NCBI GenBank assembly: GCA_002338255.1
Contig: DDHX01000014.1
Coordinates: forward strand, 1-13,656
DNA length: 13,656 bases
Origin: Ruminococcaceae bacterium UBA1865
Lineage (GTDB): Bacteria; Bacillota; Clostridia; Oscillospirales; Acutalibacteraceae
Reading direction: 5' to 3'
Every line of letters begins with the position of its first letter. The stretch's first letter is position 1. The translations under genes were made by a program, and so were the position numbers. Positions 5,597-13,612 of the stretch are shown here, piece after piece. A model generated the notes under the pieces. The model was not told the origin of the DNA and searched no databases. It worked only from the letters and a program-made list of their open reading frames with translations.

Positions 5597-8443
5597 ATGA
5601 AGAAATTAACAGAAAAATTTGTCAAGCTGAAAACATCGGTTGGCGGCAATCGAGAAAAGTACGGTTTTGAAGATACGTTCGGCCTGCCAAAAGAAGAACA
5701 ACTTAACATTACACATCCAAGCCGCGCAAACATCCGAATTTTAAGCGAGCTTGAATTTGCACTGAATCTGTCACAAGAGTGTGGGGACCGTTTTTCCGCT
5801 GAACTGGAAGAAGCGCTGGATTATCTTCTTTCCGCTTTGGAGAAAGAAGGCGTTCTGACGAACCAAGCTTGCGAAAGAGCGGAAGAAATTATGGCGCCGC
5901 TTGAAGAGGCAGCAAAGGAATATCATTTGATCCTGGTCGGCCACGCACATATGGATATGAACTGGATGTGGGGCTTTAATGAAACGGTTGCAATTGTAAT
6001 CGCCACCTTCCGTTCCGTTCTCAATATTATGGATCAATATCCCGAATTCCATTTTTCGCAGTCACAGGCAAGCACCTATCAGATCATAGAAAAATATGCC
6101 CCTGAGATGATGGAAAAAATCAAGCAGAAAATTGCAGAGGGACGCTGGGAAGTGACGGCCTCTTCCTGGGTGGAAACGGATAAGAATATGCCAAGCACGG
6201 AATCCCTGCTGCGGCACATTCAATATACTCAGGAGTACCTGCGCACGGTCTGGGGAGCACAGCATTTTGAAATTGACTTTTCGCCGGATACGTTCGGACA
6301 CAGCGCCAATATTCCGGAAATCAATCAGTTTGGCGGCGTAAAGTATTTTTACCATTGCCGCGGCCTGAAAGAAGATTATGTGCTTTATCGGTATCGGGCT
6401 CCGTCCGGAAGGGAAATACTTTCTTATCGAGAACCATACTGGTACAACAGCGCAATTACGCCCCACATCGGCGCGGGCCTGATTGACGTTTCCCGTAAAT
6501 GTGCCGGTTTAAAAACGGGGTTGGTGGTGTATGGCGTGGGAGACCACGGCGGCGGGCCGACGCGGCGCGATGTGGAACGCGCGCTTGATATGATGACTTG
6601 GAAAATTTATCCTAAAATTCGTTTTGGAACCCTTCGCGAGTATTTCATCGAGGCGGAATCGGTGTGGAATAAACTGCCGGTGGTTGACCATGAATTGAAC
6701 TACTTTGCACCGGGCTGTTATACGACACAAAGCAGAATCAAGCGCGGCAACAAGCGTGTGGAGATGTCTCTTTGCGATACGGAGCGTTTCGCCGTAATCG
6801 CCGGGCAGGCTGCAGGTTTTTCCTTAGCGCAAAAGAATATGACAGAAGCATGGCAGGATGTCATGTTTACACATTTCCACGATATTTTGACGGGTTCTTG
6901 TGTGCAGGATACCAAAGAGCACGCGATGAGCCTTTACCAAACGTCTTCTGCAACGGCAAATTCGCAAATGCAGAACGCCATGCAGATGATTTCGCAAAAC
7001 ATTGACACTTCCCCGCTTTTGGTTGACACGGACGCTTACGACACGCAATCTGAAGGTGCCGGCGTCGGTTATGGACTGGAGAACTTTATCGGTGTCCCCA
7101 GTACGGAACGAGGCTCCGGAAAAACTCGCATTTTTCATATCTTTAACACGCTTCCGCAGTTGCGTCGTGAAGTTGTGGAATTAACGGTATGGGACTGGAT
7201 GGGGGATCTGCGTTATTTGCAGGTGCGTAACCACCTGCAGAACCCGGTAGACCATCAGTTGCTGGATGCATCCCTTCAGAAATATTGGGATCACATGTTT
7301 TTCCGCGTCCTGGTCGATGTGGAGGTACCGCCCATGGGCTATACCACGGTAGTTCTTTCTGAAGGTTCGCCGGAAAATTATCGTAACTATTTCCAATCCG
7401 CGGAACGAATTGCGCGCCGCTTTGACAACTTTGTACTGCAGAACGAAAAGATGAAAGCGACTGTTGCGGCCGATTCGGGCCGTGTCTGTTCGCTGCGCAG
7501 TACTGCGACTAATGAGGAACTCATTGCCGACGGTGAATCGGCAGGCTTAATTTATGTGGAGACAGAAGCGGCAACCTCCAGCGCCTGGGAAATCGGTCGT
7601 TACCTTAAAGAGATCCCGGTCGACAACTGCGTAAAAATTGAAAAGATTACGGACGGGCCGCTTCGTCAAAGCCTGAAAGCACATTATGTAATCAAAGGCT
7701 CAAAAATAGAAGTAACGTACACTATGGATCGGCATGCGACGGCACTTCGGACTGATCTTTATATTGACTGGCAGGAAGCCGGGAAAGAAACAGTTCCTCT
7801 TCTGCAATACCGAGTTCCGACAGCTTACCAGACAGATGAGTTTCTTTATGATATTCCCGGCGGAGCGATTCGGCGTCAGGCGGGCACGACGGATGTGCCC
7901 GCCCTTCAGTACGGTGTGGCCGTTCACCCCTCAGGCGACAGTGTTATTGTTGTCAGTGACTGCAAATACGGCTATCGAGGTTTAAACAAATCGCTCGGCC
8001 TGTCTTTGATTAACAGTTCTACAGGCCCTGACCCGTATCCGGAACTCGGGATCCAGAAGGTTACCCTATGGACGGGCAGTTTCAAAGCGGATGAAAAGGC
8101 GGCGAAAGATTTTTCAGAAAGATGCAATCATGCAATGTTCTATCAGTCGTCGAATGCACACAAGGGTAATCTTCCGTTACAGGACAGCTTATTCTCTTTT
8201 CACTCCGATACTGTGATTCTATCTTCTGTTCTTCCCGCGAAAGATGGTGAAATCATAGTTCGTCTTTATGAAGTAAAAGGAGTAATAGGTAAAGTGGCCT
8301 TAGACTTTAATAAGCCGGTTCGTATGGCAAAATCTGTAGACTTATTCGAGAAAGAAGTTAACACTCCTGTTTCAATTCGGGATTGTTATGTTTCCTGCGA
8401 AGTAGAGCCGAATTCTATCTGCGAGCTTAAGATTCTACTCTGA
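5597..8443 (+). CDS. GH38 alpha-mannosidase
   Basis: A 948-residue glycoside hydrolase of family 38. The zinc-binding motif GHAHMDMNW gives His118 and Asp120. The nucleophile block DFSPDTFGHS gives Asp231, the expected retaining nucleophile and zinc ligand. YGVGDHGGGPTRRD (from about residue 312) is a conserved family block, and FTHFHDILTGS gives His428 as the fourth metal ligand. The region after about 500 holds the beta-rich C-terminal domains. Length matches bacterial family members. There is no signal peptide, so it acts in the cytoplasm. Bacterial GH38 enzymes cleave alpha-1,3- and other alpha-mannosidic bonds; some (MngB) act on phosphorylated mannosylglycerate delivered by a PTS, less likely here because uptake is by ABC transporter. 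The ATG at 5597 is chosen because AAAGAAAGG lies about 10 nt upstream; an upstream in-frame GTG at 5492 would read through the intergenic hairpin. It is the last gene of the operon. Confidence 0.95.
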   Translation: MKKLTEKFVKLKTSVGGNREKYGFEDTFGLPKEEQLNITHPSRANIRILSELEFALNLSQECGDRFSAELEEALDYLLSALEKEGVLTNQACERAEEIMAPLEEAAKEYHLILVGHAHMDMNWMWGFNETVAIVIATFRSVLNIMDQYPEFHFSQSQASTYQIIEKYAPEMMEKIKQKIAEGRWEVTASSWVETDKNMPSTESLLRHIQYTQEYLRTVWGAQHFEIDFSPDTFGHSANIPEINQFGGVKYFYHCRGLKEDYVLYRYRAPSGREILSYREPYWYNSAITPHIGAGLIDVSRKCAGLKTGLVVYGVGDHGGGPTRRDVERALDMMTWKIYPKIRFGTLREYFIEAESVWNKLPVVDHELNYFAPGCYTTQSRIKRGNKRVEMSLCDTERFAVIAGQAAGFSLAQKNMTEAWQDVMFTHFHDILTGSCVQDTKEHAMSLYQTSSATANSQMQNAMQMISQNIDTSPLLVDTDAYDTQSEGAGVGYGLENFIGVPSTERGSGKTRIFHIFNTLPQLRREVVELTVWDWMGDLRYLQVRNHLQNPVDHQLLDASLQKYWDHMFFRVLVDVEVPPMGYTTVVLSEGSPENYRNYFQSAERIARRFDNFVLQNEKMKATVAADSGRVCSLRSTATNEELIADGESAGLIYVETEAATSSAWEIGRYLKEIPVDNCVKIEKITDGPLRQSLKAHYVIKGSKIEVTYTMDRHATALRTDLYIDWQEAGKETVPLLQYRVPTAYQTDEFLYDIPGGAIRRQAGTTDVPALQYGVAVHPSGDSVIVVSDCKYGYRGLNKSLGLSLINSSTGPDPYPELGIQKVTLWTGSFKADEKAAKDFSERCNHAMFYQSSNAHKGNLPLQDSLFSFHSDTVILSSVLPAKDGEIIVRLYEVKGVIGKVALDFNKPVRMAKSVDLFEKEVNTPVSIRDCYVSCEVEPNSICELKILL

Positions 8444-8715
8444 AATTTATACTGCAATAAACAGTCATTTAAACTGAGTTAGGTTAGAGTAAAAATGTTT
8501 CGTGAAGGATGCGCGGCACACGCTGAGTCTGAGTAGAATAATTCGGAATGAACTAAAATTGTGATCGATTCTTAGGTAAGCAAGAGAATAAATAGGACGA
8601 TAAGGTCGTATTTTATTTGATTGTTTCTTTTCGGAAATCCAAAAGGTGCCGTGCGCAATACATAAGTACCTTTTTATCTACGGTCTGAGGGGATTGTTGA
8701 AAAACACCCCCAAAT
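8444..8715. other. Non-coding junction after the GH38 gene
   Basis: About 270 nt with no supportable gene. Reading all frames gives only short stretches without family resemblance. A weak terminator-like structure lies at 8641-8675. A GC-containing patch (TGCGCGGCACACGCTGAG, about 8508-8525) contrasts with its surroundings but matches no RNA family I recognise. It is most likely decayed sequence. Confidence 0.5.
8641..8675 (+). terminator. Weak candidate terminator of the mannoside operon
   Basis: AAAAGGT (8641-8647) pairs with ACCTTTT (8668-8674) around a 20-nt loop, and a short U-run follows. The stem is short and A-U rich, so on its own it would be a poor terminator. The stronger hairpin 40 nt downstream probably does the work. 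Confidence 0.28.
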
Positions 8716-8763
8716 AAAAATCAAGGCAAATAGCACAAAAAGTGTTGTCTGCCTTGATTTTTT
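8716..8763. terminator. Strong bidirectional intrinsic terminator
   Basis: AAAAATCAAGGCA (8716-8728) and TGCCTTGATTTTT (8750-8762) form a 13-bp perfect stem. An inner AGCAC-AAAAA-GTGTT stem-loop continues the pairing. A-runs on the left and T-runs on the right give U-tails in both directions. It would stop the rightward mannoside operon and any leftward read-through from the exporter cluster, as expected between converging units. Confidence 0.85.
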
Positions 8764-8867
8764 GCTATAAAATACAGTTTTGAAACAAACATTAAAGTTC
8801 TTAGATAGAAATATTTGTATATGGATACAAGTACAATTATATTCAACCCGTTAGTTGGAGGAGACTT

Positions 8868-9260
8868 GCCGCAAACGGGCAACTTAAGTCTGGTTGCAAT
8901 GTCCAGATTGAAGCCAACAGCGAATACATAACAGGTGTGGCGGTGTTTTCTAATCGAACAAACAGTAGCAATCTACAGTCGTTTCTTCGACAGATTATTG
9001 GCCATGTCTCACCGGAGGCCGCTCAGGGAGGGCCAATCGCATTCGTAGAACAAGATGATTTGATCGAACTTGACATACAAAATCGTACACTTAGCATTAT
9101 CGGGGTAAAGGGCGAACCAAAATCACTAAAAGAAATTAATGAGGTTTTTGCTAATCGCAAGACAAACTGGAAGCCAAGAAAAGAAAAGTATCCATCTGGG
9201 GTACTGCATATTTATACACATCATGCGGTTTCTCCTATGTCAGGTGGATATATGGAATGA
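8868..9260 (+). pseudogene. IlvD/Edd-family dehydratase remnant (C-terminal part)
   Basis: The frame from about 8985 to 9260 encodes [20 protein letters not shown], then [14 protein letters not shown], an RKTNWKPRK block and a GGYME end. This matches the C-terminus of dihydroxy-acid dehydratase/phosphogluconate dehydratase (IlvD/Edd) proteins, where [14 protein letters not shown] and D..R.L are conserved. Intact members are about 550-600 residues with N-terminal cysteines for an iron-sulfur cluster; those are missing. Upstream in the same frame, [10 protein letters not shown] and ITGVAVFSN (about 8865-8948) resemble the earlier NLAP-G-K and TGPA-VF blocks. The roughly 50-residue segment that should separate them from GHVSPEAA is reduced to about 12 odd residues, suggesting an internal deletion and perhaps a frameshift. 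The first usable start, GTG at 8937, has no ribosome binding site. No branched-chain amino acid genes are nearby. I regard it as a non-functional relic. Confidence 0.78.
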
Positions 9261-9352
9261 AATATATTCCGATGCATAGTCAATTTACGGATAGTATTTT
9301 CACATGGGGCTCACACTAATATTATCAATAAAACTATGAGGGCACACATTTC

Positions 9353-11020
9353 TTATTGGGCATCTTTAGAGATGTCTTCCCACGAAATTTTAAAGCTAAA
9401 ATGCCACAAAATGATTGCAATTATCAGCGATGCAGCAATATTGATTGGGATGCCAAAAGGGGCGAGACTTAAAAGAGCATAGTGCAGCGCCGCACAAATG
9501 CCACACAATCCAAACGTGAGAAATACAATGCCGGTGTTATTGCTGTTTTGCGCATATTGAAAGTCCTTGTAAAAAGGCAATTCCTTCTTTGAAAAACGCA
9601 AGGTTGTAAGCATTAATACCATTAAATTAATAAAAATCAAGAATAGGTCAGGAACAATTCTCAGCCCAAAAATAATGATAAAAATTAAACTTGTAACCAA
9701 ATAAATCGGTACAACGTATTTACACACAAATCCTTTAAATGCACCCTTCAATATCATTGCAGGATTATCAATCGGCAAAGCCTTGTAAATCCAGGAACCC
9801 TTGTAATTTTCACTTGCACTGATCAACATAAATAATGAGGGAAAAAAGGCTACTGATAAATACATATACAAATAATACTTTCCGTGCGTTATCTGTGACA
9901 ATGTATCTGCCGATAGCGGCTCCCTCCCGAAGAAGCTTAGAAAGAAAATAAATGGCATTATTACCGAAAAAGCAAGACTTGGATATAACTTGAGTTTTAA
10001 TTTTCTTTCATTGCTCAGCATTTGCTGTGTAAATCTGAAAAAGACTTTTTCCAGCCGATTAAAGCAGATGATGTTGGAAATACTCTGCTGGAGCGTTTTT
10101 ATCTTCATTTCATTTCTTTCGGAGCTGCCGTTCAGTTTCTGAAGATTTCTTTCAAAATGGGGCGAAACAACCTTAATATATAAAGTCATGGTAATGATAG
10201 GAACAATGATTCCAACAAGGCTCAGCAGAATATAATATTGGCTGAAAGCATGATCAATCAAAAGGCTGAAAGGGGCGGAAAACCACGCTGACGGCAGCAA
10301 AAAGTTCCACCATTGGGGGGTAAGGCTCATATTCATATTTGAAACATTAAATATTCTTCCGACAAACTGGTACATTACGGTCATGAAAATGGTCAGAGCA
10401 ATCTGAAAATAGTTGATAATGTCCTTTAACTTTTCTCCGCTGAAAAGAGTAAGGATTGCATAGTAGAAAAGGGATGTAAATAAAATCACGAAGCCGCAGA
10501 TCAGCGCGATTTCAAATAAGAACAATAGGAAAAACCAAAATCCATACCGTAGCAATCCAAAAATAAGGGAACCCCCTGATATGGCAATTGTTATTTTAAA
10601 CAGATATACAACAATATGAATTAGCTTTGCTGCATTTAATGTTCGGGCATCGATCGGTCTGGGCAAGAGAATATTTTTATCATTCACATCCAGAAGCACA
10701 GAAGAAAAATCTGAAATCATGGTTGTCATAACCATAAAAATCAGCATGCCGATTACGATGTTCATTTTAAGGAATAAAGGAAAGGACGGGAACATGAATA
10801 TCCCGATAAAAAGGCCCATGAACGCGTAAAGGAATAACGATGACCGAAAAGAATTTTTAGATTCGGAATTTTTTCCATTCATCATGATGGTGGGAATCCT
10901 TCGTTCATCCATAACAAACTTAATCTGTAAAATTTTCCTCATCATAAGATAGTCAATTCCAAAGGATTTAAAAATAGAACTACCTTTATCAAGTAATTTT
11001 AAAATAAAAAAATCTTTCAT
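9353..11020 (-). CDS. ABC-2-type exporter membrane protein (555 residues)
   Basis: A large integral membrane protein with roughly twelve hydrophobic segments. It has an N-terminal cytoplasmic part of about 55 residues, then about six segments (first one LFLYAFMGLFIGIFMF). A charged cytoplasmic loop of about 70 residues follows (PHFERNLQKLNGSSERNEMK onwards), then a second set of segments. It resembles two fused halves of an ABC-2 permease and fits the 'putative ABC exporter' type of Firmicutes rather than the shorter EcsB/YthQ proteins. The start ATG at 11020-11018 follows the ATPase stop codon by one base, with GAGGG inside the end of the ATPase gene as ribosome binding site, so translation is coupled. 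With the ATPase it should form a complete exporter. No toxin, peptide precursor or immunity gene was seen to indicate the substrate. No clear terminator follows before the dehydratase remnant. Confidence 0.82.
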   Translation of the reverse strand: MKDFFILKLLDKGSSIFKSFGIDYLMMRKILQIKFVMDERRIPTIMMNGKNSESKNSFRSSLFLYAFMGLFIGIFMFPSFPLFLKMNIVIGMLIFMVMTTMISDFSSVLLDVNDKNILLPRPIDARTLNAAKLIHIVVYLFKITIAISGGSLIFGLLRYGFWFFLLFLFEIALICGFVILFTSLFYYAILTLFSGEKLKDIINYFQIALTIFMTVMYQFVGRIFNVSNMNMSLTPQWWNFLLPSAWFSAPFSLLIDHAFSQYYILLSLVGIIVPIITMTLYIKVVSPHFERNLQKLNGSSERNEMKIKTLQQSISNIICFNRLEKVFFRFTQQMLSNERKLKLKLYPSLAFSVIMPFIFFLSFFGREPLSADTLSQITHGKYYLYMYLSVAFFPSLFMLISASENYKGSWIYKALPIDNPAMILKGAFKGFVCKYVVPIYLVTSLIFIIIFGLRIVPDLFLIFINLMVLMLTTLRFSKKELPFYKDFQYAQNSNNTGIVFLTFGLCGICAALHYALLSLAPFGIPINIAASLIIAIILWHFSFKISWEDISKDAQ

Positions 11021-11021
11021 A

Positions 11022-11810
11022 TTATCCCTCTTTCAAAATGGAAATAAATGAATGTGCGATTTCCTTATACTGATTAAATCCGGTCAGCTGGTTGAAGATG
11101 TCCTCGAGTGAACCCTCACTGCATTTATCCTGCAGTTCGGAAAACGTGCCGTCGGCAACAATCTGACCGGCATTAATCAGAATGATCCGGTCACTGATTT
11201 TTTCGACAACCTCCATGATATGTGAGGAATAGAAAATTGTTTTTCCTTCCGCGGCAAGCTCTGTAATAATCTCTTTAAAAACCATTACACTGTTTGCGTC
11301 CAATCCGCTTAAAGGTTCATCAAAAAATAAAATATCAGGATTATGCAGAAGGCTTGCAATAATAAGCACTTTTTGTTTCATGCCTTTTGAAAACGAAGAA
11401 ATTCTGGCGGTATAAGCTTCTCCAATGCCAAACAGCGATATCAGCTTTTGTGCTTTGCTGTTAACGGATTCAAAATCCATACCATATATTTCTCCAATAA
11501 AAGTAAGGTACTCCTGTGCAGTAAGGTTGTCATACATCTCTGCAGTTTCAGGAACATATCCAATTCTTTTCTTATATTCAATGCTTCCTGTCGAGATATC
11601 TTCACCAAACACCTTAACTTCACCTCGAAACCCCTCCAAGATGCCAAGCAGGATTTTAACGGTGGTGCTTTTGCCGGCTCCGTTTGGCCCTATATAGCCA
11701 ATAATCTGCCCACTGTGTATTTCAAGATTAATTCCATTCAAAACCTGCTTTTCTCCGTAGTTCATTCTCAGGTCTTTAATTGAAACCACCGGTTCACTTA
11801 ATGAATTCAT
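11022..11810 (-). CDS. ABC transporter ATP-binding protein
   Basis: A 262-residue nucleotide-binding subunit with all motifs in order: Walker A GPNGAGKST (41-49); a Q-loop position in VPETAEMYDNLT, where the usual Gln is replaced as is common in this subfamily; signature SSFSKGMKQK (138-147); Walker B ILFFDEP with catalytic Glu165; D-loop SGLD (168-171); and switch His197 in YSSHIMEV. The sequence type (FSKGMKQK, DEPLSGLD, drug/peptide-exporter style) places it with ATPases of ABC-2 exporters, not sugar importers, so it is not the missing ATPase of the mannoside transporter. The ATG at 11810-11808 is supported by AGGAGGAG 6 nt upstream. It is 55 nt downstream of the coiled-coil gene and one base before the membrane subunit. 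Confidence 0.95.
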   Translation of the reverse strand: MNSLSEPVVSIKDLRMNYGEKQVLNGINLEIHSGQIIGYIGPNGAGKSTTVKILLGILEGFRGEVKVFGEDISTGSIEYKKRIGYVPETAEMYDNLTAQEYLTFIGEIYGMDFESVNSKAQKLISLFGIGEAYTARISSFSKGMKQKVLIIASLLHNPDILFFDEPLSGLDANSVMVFKEIITELAAEGKTIFYSSHIMEVVEKISDRIILINAGQIVADGTFSELQDKCSEGSLEDIFNQLTGFNQYKEIAHSFISILKEG

Positions 11811-11865
11811 GTGTTACTCCTCCTGTATTCAGTAATTATGAATATACTTTTAAATCGTAAAATAA

Positions 11866-12804
11866 TTATGCTGTTAGAATAAGCTGCCTGATTTCTTTTT
11901 CAAGGTTTTCGCTGTTAGTATTCGACTGGGATTCCATCCGCCTGAGCTTGGCGACAATATTCAAAACCTGACTTCGCACATTTGAAACGCTTTCCTGAGA
12001 TTCATTGATTTTTGACTGCATAAACCAATCTGCAATTAGCCCATCAAAGAAAAAATCTGCAAATTTTGCAAAACCACCCGTTTCGATGCTGATATCTGAG
12101 TTAATGGTGATATCGGTAAGTTCTGTATGAAATTGCCGCAGCAGTCTCTGTGTGTTTTCTGTTTCCGTTTTGGCGTCGTCAATATAGGAATGCTTTTCAA
12201 TGTCGGAAAGAAGCCCGCCGCCAAGGATATCCCAAGTTCCCCATCCTTCGGCATGACCAAGACTGTCAAGGGTGCTGTCCAGACTATCAAGTACTTTCCT
12301 GCCCGCTAATATTGCTTCTTTTATTTCTTTAAGGTTGATTCGTTCAAAATTCAGTTTGCCGGTCAGCTCAAGTATTTTTTGGGCTGATTCCCCGGACTCC
12401 TTCAGGAGCTGTTCCTTCTTTTCAGTGTAGAGGAGGTCATATTCCTGTTGGCAATTCACATAATTCAATCGTTCAGAGGATAGCTTCACGATTTGATATT
12501 TAACGTCCTCCAAATCTTTTACGGCTTGGCCGTATTTTAACTTTGCGGCAAGAGCTTCCCTGCGTTCCTTGTCAACCTGCTCCTCCAATTTTCCCAGCAT
12601 GGAATAAAAGACAGAAGCAATGCTTTTATTTTCAATTTTTTCTACATCATAATTTTCTTTGTTTAGAATATCCTTCAATTCAGCTGTTTTGCTTTCGAGC
12701 TTGGATTGCTCCAATTTCAACTGTTGAATCATGGAGTCAATCTTAAGCAGGCGAGCTACGCCCTGTTGAGCCTGTTCTAATTTTTCGTTTATTTCCAAAT
12801 TCAT
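11866..12804 (-). CDS. Coiled-coil protein of unknown function with GWGTWDILGGG motif
   Basis: A 312-residue soluble protein without signal peptide or membrane segment. Residues about 1-175 are charged and heptad-like (many Lys, Glu, Gln, Leu), consistent with a long coiled coil. A distinct block follows at 187-201 (GWGTWDILGGGLLSD), then EKHSYIDDAKTETENTQRLL. Another aromatic patch (FADFFFDGLIADWFMQSKIN, 248-267) precedes a final helix with NVRSQVLNIVAKLRRM. I have a sense of having met the GWGTWD-LGGG motif in uncharacterised Firmicutes proteins, but I can assign no function. The ATG at 12804-12802 has GGAGAG 6 nt upstream. Its place directly before the ABC exporter genes suggests co-transcription and perhaps a role with the transporter or the membrane; that is inference only. 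Confidence 0.8.
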   Translation of the reverse strand: MNLEINEKLEQAQQGVARLLKIDSMIQQLKLEQSKLESKTAELKDILNKENYDVEKIENKSIASVFYSMLGKLEEQVDKERREALAAKLKYGQAVKDLEDVKYQIVKLSSERLNYVNCQQEYDLLYTEKKEQLLKESGESAQKILELTGKLNFERINLKEIKEAILAGRKVLDSLDSTLDSLGHAEGWGTWDILGGGLLSDIEKHSYIDDAKTETENTQRLLRQFHTELTDITINSDISIETGGFAKFADFFFDGLIADWFMQSKINESQESVSNVRSQVLNIVAKLRRMESQSNTNSENLEKEIRQLILTA

Positions 12805-12924
12805 CTCTTACTCTCCAATCAATATTTTATAGATTACATGAAATTTGAATGTGCGATGATTATTGCAGCGAACTGAACCGATTGCTTTTTGTTTTCACAC
12901 AGCCTCATCAATAATGGACAGCAA

Positions 12925-12938
12925 GGTAACACGTTACC
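12925..12938. repeat. Short perfect palindrome GGTAAC-AC-GTTACC
   Basis: Six-bp arms around two bases lie directly after the stop codon of the small membrane-protein gene and before the coiled-coil gene. The two-base centre makes it a poor RNA hairpin but a plausible protein-binding site. No U-run follows in either direction. Confidence 0.35.
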
Positions 12939-12940
12939 GG

Positions 12941-13465
12941 CTATTCTTTTTGCTCATAGGCCTTTTTTGACTGGTATAAGTTATACAGAAATACTATGTT
13001 GGCAATTGCCGAAATGAGAATAAATACAAAAGACAACGAAGGAAGAATAAGGCCAATGTAAGCGAGCGCACTGAATATCGCAACAATTTTCCAGAGGGAA
13101 AATAATTTTTCTGCATTTAAATTCACATACTGTGATTTTTCCATTTCCTGTATGCCACAAATAATGGAATATTCAATATATAGACTTATCACAAGAAGAA
13201 CAAGTCCTACGATAACAGCGCCAGTCTGAATTTGCGCGGTCATCCCCAATAAATCCATAAAATAAGTAATGATTTTTACAAAGACCATTAATACAACCAG
13301 ATCTTTTATTTTTTTGAAATGGATTGCCGAATCCTGCAATTCGATTATCCCTTTCAGAATCAAAGAGTACCCAATAAAATCAGGAATAAGGCCAATCACT
13401 GCATTGCCAAGGGTTAAGTTAAAATTAAAAGCGATAAAAAAGAAACCCCAAAATAGATTGCTCAC
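12941..13465 (-). CDS. Small multi-spanning membrane protein of unknown function
   Basis: A 174-residue protein, nearly all hydrophobic, with about five membrane segments: residues 4-40 (one or two), 56-74, 81-103, then about 125-142 and 147-165. The block IGLIPDFIGYSLILKG near the N-terminus, a short amphipathic stretch with IHFKKIKDL, and a charged tail (SKKAYEQKE) are its recognisable marks. I recall PDFIGY-containing small membrane proteins as common in Clostridia without known function, so no role is assigned. The start is GTG at 13465-13463, supported by AAGGTGG about 7 nt upstream; the overlapping ATG one base pair earlier runs straight into TGA. It is the first gene of the leftward cluster and lies behind a good promoter. 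Confidence 0.78.
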   Translation of the reverse strand: MSNLFWGFFFIAFNFNLTLGNAVIGLIPDFIGYSLILKGIIELQDSAIHFKKIKDLVVLMVFVKIITYFMDLLGMTAQIQTGAVIVGLVLLVISLYIEYSIICGIQEMEKSQYVNLNAEKLFSLWKIVAIFSALAYIGLILPSLSFVFILISAIANIVFLYNLYQSKKAYEQKE

Positions 13466-13505
13466 ATAATTTCCACCTTTGAACTATATTTACCTTATAA
13501 AGTCG

Positions 13506-13534
13506 AGTATAGCACTATCATATTTTCTAAGCAA
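13506..13534 (-). promoter_or_regulatory. Sigma-A promoter of the leftward exporter cluster
   Basis: On the minus strand TTGCTT (13534-13529) and TATACT (13511-13506) are separated by exactly 17 nt. A TG one base before the -10 gives an extended -10 element. Transcription should begin near 13499, about 35 nt before the GTG start of the small membrane protein. Further promoters for the coiled-coil or ATPase genes were not convincing. Confidence 0.72.
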
Positions 13535-13612
13535 GAAAAAATGTTAAATCAAAAACAGTTTCTGAGTACTGATGGCAGAAATGATGCTTTCAATTGTCTT
13601 GCAAAAGTAAAA

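Noticed and set aside
8866..8880. LPQTG in one frame, resembling a sortase sorting motif
   Set aside because: It is not followed by a hydrophobic segment and basic tail, the frame ends soon after, and the same DNA in another frame fits the dehydratase relic.
9261..9352. Search for a terminator of the leftward exporter cluster
   Set aside because: Only imperfect short pairings were found and no U-run; the bidirectional hairpin at 8716-8763 is a better candidate.
11425..11783. Open frames antisense to the ABC ATPase gene
   Set aside because: They overlap the Walker A and Q-loop coding region and have no initiation signals; they are by-products of the real gene.
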